The translations under genes were made by a program, and so were the position numbers. The notes beneath the pieces are model-generated. The model worked only from the letters and a program-made list of their open reading frames with translations. It was not told the DNA's origin and did not search any database. This document shows, piece after piece, positions 1 through 4,600 of a DNA stretch of 6,270 bases (position 1 is the stretch's first letter; every line of letters begins with the position of its first letter). Source of the stretch: an uncultured Clostridia bacterium (lineage in GTDB: Bacteria > Bacillota > Clostridia > UBA1381); the NCBI GenBank assembly GCA_934481375.1, contig CAKSPN010000112.1:1-6270 (forward strand). Reading direction: 5' to 3'.

Positions 1-73
1 GATCCGGATGAGGCTCGAACTCACGACCTCTAGCGTGACAGGCTAGCGTTCTAACCAACTGAACTACCGGACC
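1..73 (-). tRNA. tRNA-Asp (anticodon GUC), 3' end cut by window edge
   Basis: This tRNA decodes aspartate codons GAC and GAU. Read on the minus strand it folds as a full cloverleaf. The 7-bp acceptor stem pairs GGTCCGG with CCGGATC (one G-U pair). The D arm is closed by GTTC/GAAC, the anticodon stem is CTAGC/GCTAG around loop CTGTCAC (anticodon GTC), and the T arm has loop TTCGAGC. The acceptor stem ends exactly at position 1, so the discriminator base and any encoded CCA lie outside the window. It is the last of three co-directional tRNA genes, 17 bp after the valine gene, and is probably cut from a shared transcript. Confidence 0.96.
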
Positions 74-90
74 GTATAATCAGCAATAAG

Positions 91-166
91 TGGTGGGAGT
101 TACAGGGCTCGAACCTGTGACCCTCTGCTTGTAAGGCAGATGCTCTCCCAGCTGAGCTAAACTCCC
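91..166 (-). tRNA. tRNA-Val (anticodon UAC)
   Basis: This tRNA decodes valine GUN codons, mainly GUA and GUG. On the minus strand the acceptor stem GGGAGTT pairs perfectly with AACTCCC. The D arm is GCTC/GAGC, the anticodon stem TCTGC/GCAGA encloses loop CTTACAA (anticodon TAC), and the T stem ACAGG/CCTGT is perfect around TTCGAGC. The discriminator is A and the 3' CCA is encoded (plus-strand TGG at 91-93). It is the middle gene of the Pro-Val-Asp cluster, with spacers of 15 and 17 bp. Confidence 0.97.
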
Positions 167-172
167 ATACAT

Positions 173-284
173 TTCGTCAAATGGTCGGGATGACAGGATT
201 CGAACCTGCGGCCCTCTGGTCCCAAACCAGATGCGCTACCAAACTGCGCTACATCCCGTAGTTCTTTCCACATCCTTCGTCAAA
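173..284. repeat. 9-bp direct repeat flanking tRNA-Pro
   Basis: The string ttcgtcaaa occurs at 173-181, directly against the encoded CCA end of tRNA-Pro, and again at 276-284 in the leader of the tRNA transcript. A CAT triplet precedes both copies at slightly different distances (170-172 and 271-273). Only the two 9-bp copies are the repeat; the interval between them is the tRNA-Pro gene and its leader. They may be relics of tRNA-unit duplication or shared processing context, or chance. Confidence 0.5.
182..258 (-). tRNA. tRNA-Pro (anticodon UGG)
   Basis: This tRNA decodes proline CCN codons, chiefly CCA and CCG. On the minus strand the acceptor stem CGGGATG/CATCCCG is perfect. The D arm is GCGC/GCGC, the anticodon stem TCTGG/CCAGA encloses TTTGGGA (anticodon TGG), and the T arm is GCAGG/CCTGT with loop TTCGAAT. 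The discriminator is A and the CCA end is encoded (plus-strand TGG at 182-184). It is the first gene of the cluster, about 30 nt downstream of the predicted transcription start of the promoter at 295-323. Confidence 0.97.
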
Positions 285-294
285 CGACTTAAAT

Positions 295-323
295 ATAATA
301 CCACGAATATTTCCTTTAATCAA
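295..323 (-). promoter_or_regulatory. Sigma-A-type promoter of the tRNA cluster
   Basis: On the minus strand a -35 box TTGATT (323-318) and a -10 box TATTAT (300-295) are separated by exactly 17 bp. The boxes match the vegetative consensus at 4/6 and 5/6 positions. Transcription would begin near 288, giving a leader of about 30 nt before tRNA-Pro. The promoter begins only 22 bp after the stop codon of the upstream membrane-protein gene. Confidence 0.75.
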
Positions 324-345
324 ACACGATTATGGGCGATTTTGG

Positions 346-1395
346 TTAATTTTTGCTTGTATATCTCTTGATTTCTTTGTTTTTCTTTGATTTTCGCCCT
401 TTTACAGAAAATATAAGTATATAAATTACCACAAAAATTCCGACGTATCCGCAATAGCGGTATGCGGTGTCAATCAAGGCGGAAAAGGCGGTCATTCCGA
501 AGCATAATCCGCATAAAATTGTTATAATGCACGCCGTTATGCGCCCGGTGTATGTGCCTATTATGTTGACCGTGCTGATACCGCTCGACACCGCTGTTGA
601 CAGCACCGCCGCAAACAACAGCAATCCGTAAATAACCGTAACGGCCGTGTTCTGGCGCATTGCCATTGTGAGCATGGGGATTTCGCCGAGGTTGATTTTG
701 CCGTAGTATATGCTTAAAATTCCCCATATCAGAAGCATCATTGCAAACATTATGCAAGCACTTACCGCGCCTGTTAAATATGCGTCGGTTTTGTTTTTTA
801 TGCGTTTGCTCATAGGTACAAGCACCGCCCCTGCGGTGAGCAGATTGTAGCCGGAATAGCTCAAGGCGGACACTGTCATTTTCGTGTTGTTTGAAAAGGT
901 CTGATGCTCACGGTATGCAAGAATGTAAATACAGCACGCAATCGTTCCGATTGTAATAACAGCACCGAGGACAGCGTTAAAATTTATTGCGCCGTCCGTT
1001 CCGGTAAACAGCACCGCCGCACACAGTGCACACATAACGGCAATACCTATGCGTATATCTGCCCCGAATAGCATGTATCCCATACGTCCGCAGCAGGACG
1101 ACATCACGCAAAAAACCGACAGTCCGTACAAAACCGTTACCGCCTCGGATAACCGCTCAATCGGACGGGGCATAAGCTTTCTTAAATAATCGCTGTAGCA
1201 GTCTGTTTTAAGTTCAATGCTTTTGCTGAGTATTACCGCCGCAAACAGTCCGAACAGCACCGAGGACAGCAATATCCCCAAAAGGCTTGCCTTTCCGTAC
1301 CTGACAAAAAAGCTTATTATCTCCTGACCCGATGCAAACCCTGCACCGACAAGCGCCGCCGCATAAGAAAACGAAACTACAAATATGTTAAACAC
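346..1395 (-). CDS. YkvI-family multi-pass membrane protein (putative transporter)
   Basis: This is a cytoplasmic-membrane protein of the YkvI family (COG3949), distantly related to the LeuT-fold amino-acid/cation transporters; to my knowledge no substrate is established for the family. The family hallmark GAGFASGQE is at residues 17-25, inside the first hydrophobic segment, where LeuT-fold proteins have a broken helix. I count about ten hydrophobic segments, near residues 3-20, 37-56, 84-104, 115-130, 138-161, 174-194, 205-231, 251-272, 286-308 and 315-332. A lysine/arginine-rich tail (333-349) is probably cytoplasmic. At 349 residues it is full length for the family as I know it. The frame stays open to a TTG at 1410, but GGAGG (1402-1406) lies inside that extension and 6 nt before GTG at 1395-1393, so I chose GTG. 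No intrinsic terminator is visible before the tRNA promoter. Confidence 0.85.
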   Translation of the reverse strand: MFNIFVVSFSYAAALVGAGFASGQEIISFFVRYGKASLLGILLSSVLFGLFAAVILSKSIELKTDCYSDYLRKLMPRPIERLSEAVTVLYGLSVFCVMSSCCGRMGYMLFGADIRIGIAVMCALCAAVLFTGTDGAINFNAVLGAVITIGTIACCIYILAYREHQTFSNNTKMTVSALSYSGYNLLTAGAVLVPMSKRIKNKTDAYLTGAVSACIMFAMMLLIWGILSIYYGKINLGEIPMLTMAMRQNTAVTVIYGLLLFAAVLSTAVSSGISTVNIIGTYTGRITACIITILCGLCFGMTAFSALIDTAYRYCGYVGIFVVIYILIFSVKGRKSKKNKEIKRYTSKN

Positions 1396-1401
1396 AGTAA
1401 A

Positions 1402-1406
1402 CCTCC
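1402..1406 (-). promoter_or_regulatory. Ribosome binding site that sets the GTG start
   Basis: On the minus strand GGAGG is followed by six bases (TTTACT) and then GTG at 1395-1393. It lies within the longer frame that would begin at TTG 1410, so it supports the shorter protein. The other strong purine tract (AGGGAGGA, 1432-1439) is too far from either start codon. Confidence 0.8.
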
Positions 1407-1425
1407 GCAAAGTTTTGTTGTAATA

Positions 1426-1431
1426 ATTATA
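1426..1431 (-). promoter_or_regulatory. Candidate -10 box for the YkvI-type gene
   Basis: A perfect TATAAT reads leftward at 1431-1426, which would give a leader of about 25 nt before the GTG start. No good -35 box sits 16-18 bp upstream (the 17-bp position reads TCATAT). An alternative is TTTACA (1481-1476) with TATCGT (1459-1454) at 16-bp spacing. Neither is convincing, and the choice is open. Confidence 0.35.
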
Positions 1432-1487
1432 TTCCTCCCTTGCAATGGATATGACGATAAAATTATGTCACATAGTGTAAAAAATGG

Positions 1488-1516
1488 TTGCATAATAAAA
1501 ACTCTTATGGTATAAT
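1488..1516 (+). promoter_or_regulatory. Extended -10 promoter of the RHS gene
   Basis: A perfect -10 box TATAAT (1511-1516) is preceded by TGG at 1508-1510, forming the extended -10 motif TGnTATAAT. A weaker -35 box TTGCAT (1488-1493) is exactly 17 bp upstream. Transcription would start near 1523, leaving a leader of about 80 nt before the ATG at 1604. The extended -10 could compensate for the poor -35. Confidence 0.75.
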
Positions 1517-1590
1517 GTGGGTGAGAAGCAAATACGGAGGGGAGGGCAGAAGTTTAAATTCATAATATCAACACAAAGAAACTGCGTGAA

Positions 1591-1596
1591 AAGGAG
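1591..1596 (+). promoter_or_regulatory. Ribosome binding site of the RHS gene
   Basis: AAGGAG is followed by seven bases and then ATG at 1604. This spacing, together with the signal peptide that begins at that ATG, fixes the start of the large reading frame. Confidence 0.85.
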
Positions 1597-1603
1597 AAGA
1601 CAA

Positions 1604-1687
1604 ATGAGAAAAGGACTACATTTAATCTTGGCAGCAATCATCACCACAGGCTCTTTCAGCGGCATAATGCCTTTGACAGTACGAGCC
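1604..1687 (+). other. Sec signal peptide of the RHS protein (residues 1-28)
   Basis: A short basic start (MRK) precedes a hydrophobic core of about 18 residues (LHLILAAIITTGSFSGIM). A c-region then ends in V-R-A, with alanine at -1 and valine at -3 for signal peptidase I and cleavage before E29. There is no lipobox cysteine, so it is not a lipoprotein. The mature protein opens with a strongly acidic stretch: 18 Asp/Glu and 4 Lys/Arg in residues 29-86. Confidence 0.88.
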
Positions 1688-4600
1688 GAAACGGACACAG
1701 AGGAATTTGGAGTATATTATGATTTCGACCCTGAGGCAACTCAGGAGCCTTATGAGTATACTCCCATAGAACAGGAGGACGAGGTAATAAACGGGCAAGT
1801 TTATTTTCCGAAGGAGGACGGAGAAGACAAACCTTCGGGGGAAAACAAACCGATGCGTGCAAGCTCGTCATCGGCAAATACGGCATTGTGGAATTCACTT
1901 TTGGCGGATCAGTTCGGAGAAAAATATTTGTCACCGTATGCGGGGCGAAAGGACGGACAAAACATAACCGGTGACACAAACAGACTGACGATAGAGGAAA
2001 CAGATCTTACCATACCGGGTAAAAACGGTATGGACGTAAACATTAGACGAGTTTATGATAATCAGTATTATAATACATCATATTACGGGTATAACGGCTC
2101 TGCCGCTAAGGTGTATTCATACAGATATATTTATGAATTTGCCGCAAGCACGGGAACAACAGTGTACATCGGATTTGCCACACAGGATGAATTTTATATT
2201 GATATGTGCGGAAAAGAGTTCGTTGTGGGACGGCTTCCCGCATCTCCTGCAAGTGAGTTTATGGGAGATGATGGCGAATGGCACCCGTATTATCTGTATG
2301 AAACCGTAAGGAGATATAAATCTTCTGCGGAGGGTATTACACTCACAAACACATCGGAACTGCCATATGTAAGAGATCCGTATGACGAAAAGGAGGAAAC
2401 GTATAAGATTTCTTCAAGAAAACTTCTGCCGAACAGGAGCACGCTCGGAAACGGCTGGACACTGCTGCTGCCGGAGGCAAGTATGGACAGGTATGAGTAC
2501 GATAAATACAAGTATACGGATTATACGGATTATAATTTAGATTATGTGTGTACTTTCCGTGATATTGACGGCAATATAAATACGTTTGATTATTATCCGT
2601 ATTTCAGAGAGTATAAAAATGAAACAAAGACGGTATACAGACCGGGGTTTTCGGGTACGTCAAATATGTATCTGACGTTTGAATCATATTACGAGCCGCA
2701 CTACCTTGATGAGGAGCAGACGGTGAAATATAATTTTATTGTACATGACAGCCGCGGAATTGATTATTATATGTACAGCCGATATATGGAAACCAATCCG
2801 ACCAAAGCGTATCATCATATATATTTAAGTGCGCTCTCCGACAATTACGGCAATACCATAAAGTATGAATATGATGAAAACTATAAGCTTACAAAAATAA
2901 TAGATACATACGGCAGAGAAATAACCTGCAATATGGTGGGGAACAATAAATACATTTCGTACTACGATTCGGAAGCAGGAGCGACACGGACAATATCGTA
3001 TGATTTGGAAACACTTCCGGCATCGGCGCTTGATAACGACAGTCTGATTAAACAGAAAAACGTGAAGCGGTTTAAGGTAACAAACGCAAACGGTGAAACC
3101 ACAATTTACGATGCACGTGAAGCGGAAAGTATGTGCTATTATTCAAATCAGCAGAGCGAGGAACTTTTTAAAAGCGCTATTGTGGCAGAATTGAGAACAA
3201 ATACAGGAATAGTGGATAACTATAATATAGAACGTATAATCTATCCTTCGGGAGCGGAAAGCCGCTATAAGTACACACGTCTTTTTAAAACAAATGAACA
3301 GGCAAAGGTGGCGTGCGGCAGATATGCGGTTCAGAGTGCGTATGATATTATAGACGGAGTTGTTTCAAATAACCGTGAATATTCATACGGAACGAGCAGA
3401 GAATATTATGATAAACAGGTTCGCAGTTCTACAAGTGTGGATGAAACCAATAGTTCATCAAATGGCAGTAAGAGGAGACTATATACTCCGTACGGTCAAT
3501 TATCACATTTTTCCGAAAGCGGATATATGATATCACCGTCAAAGAGTTATACTTATAACGGATATTTGCTTAAACAAAGCACGGAGGGTGACGGAATAAC
3601 CTCGCAGGGGAAAAAATACACCTATCGTGCATATTTCCCGGATTTGCTCGAAGATGTAACCATAGACGACAAGCGGAAAATATCATATGTTTATTGGACA
3701 AATGACAGAGGCGTAAGCGGTATACCGAGCAGGATTAATGTGCAATATAAATCGGGTTACAGTTTTGTTACCGACTATTCGATTGTGACAACGCTTACGG
3801 AGGATAAAAAAGCGGTTGAATATGAGCGTGTGATTAAGAATAATCTCATAAAATCGCAGAAAAAATACGAGTATAATTCAGAGGGTGAGCGTATAAGGGA
3901 ATATGTCTGGACGGGCGATACCAACGGCGACGGCGCACTTGACGAAAATGACGAGGTAATCGTATACAATACGACAAATGCGCTCACAGACAATAACAGC
4001 CGCAGAACGATTGAATATATTGAAAATGTTACTGACGCTGACGGACTTGATACGGGAACCGTATCGGCGCAGTATGATTTTGATACCTTAGGCAATCCCG
4101 TAAAGCGTACGGATCCGCTCGGCAACGTTACGCAAATACAGTATGACGCAGTGTCACGTCCCGTAAAATATACGTTTGCAAACGGCGCAGAGCGTACAGT
4201 GGAATATACGCCGACCGGCGAGTATGCCATACTCACCGATGAAACCGGAAGAAAAATAAAATATACGTATGATGAAATGGGCAAGGAAACGGGCAAATAT
4301 CTGTATAACGGCGATACCGAAATTCTGCTTGAGAGCCGTATATACGATGCGGCGGAGCGCCTTGCCGAAAAGCATACATATAAGAAAACGCTTTCGGATA
4401 CCGATTTGCATATAAAGGAAAAGTATACATATGATGCGTCGGGTAAGCTTTTAAAAACAGAAACATATGAAAATGATACACTTGTGTATACCGATAATAT
4501 TTCGTATACCTTCGGTGCAAAAACAACTTCGAGAGTCGGTGCGGACGGAACAGTTTCGGCGGATACCAAGGAATATTACGACAACAATAAGAATGTTATA

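Noticed and set aside
1..258. Attachment site or integrated element at the tRNA genes
   Set aside because: I found no duplicated tRNA 3' end, integrase gene or other mobility gene in the window.
277..282. TTGACG as a -35 box for a second tRNA promoter
   Set aside because: No -10-like hexamer lies 16-18 bp downstream; the matching position reads ACGGGA inside the start of tRNA-Pro.
470..757. 95-codon minus-strand frame inside the YkvI-type gene
   Set aside because: It is an out-of-frame shadow of the membrane-protein gene; its His/Asn/Arg-rich product has no recognisable motif.
1463..1480. Possible palindromic operator between the divergent genes
   Set aside because: Only CAC/GTG arms around ATA match; extending the arms fails at once, so it is not a credible operator.
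1468..1698. 76-codon minus-strand frame spanning the divergent intergenic region
   Set aside because: It overlaps the RHS promoter and signal-peptide coding region and ends in intergenic DNA. It is better explained as chance openness.
1656..1979. 107-codon minus-strand frame opposite the RHS N-terminus
   Set aside because: It is antisense to the signal peptide and acidic linker. The product shows no recognisable domain and I see no ribosome site for it.
2055..2309. 84-codon plus-strand frame in another phase of the RHS gene
   Set aside because: It is nested inside the RHS frame with no plausible start signal, and its product is unlike any family I know.
3775..4569. 264-codon open frame on the minus strand within the RHS gene
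   Set aside because: It is antisense to the long RHS frame, whose motifs and continuity are clear. Its Ser/Tyr/Val-rich product is what the reversed TAT/GAT/ACG-rich repeat codons would give, and I recognise no motif in it.
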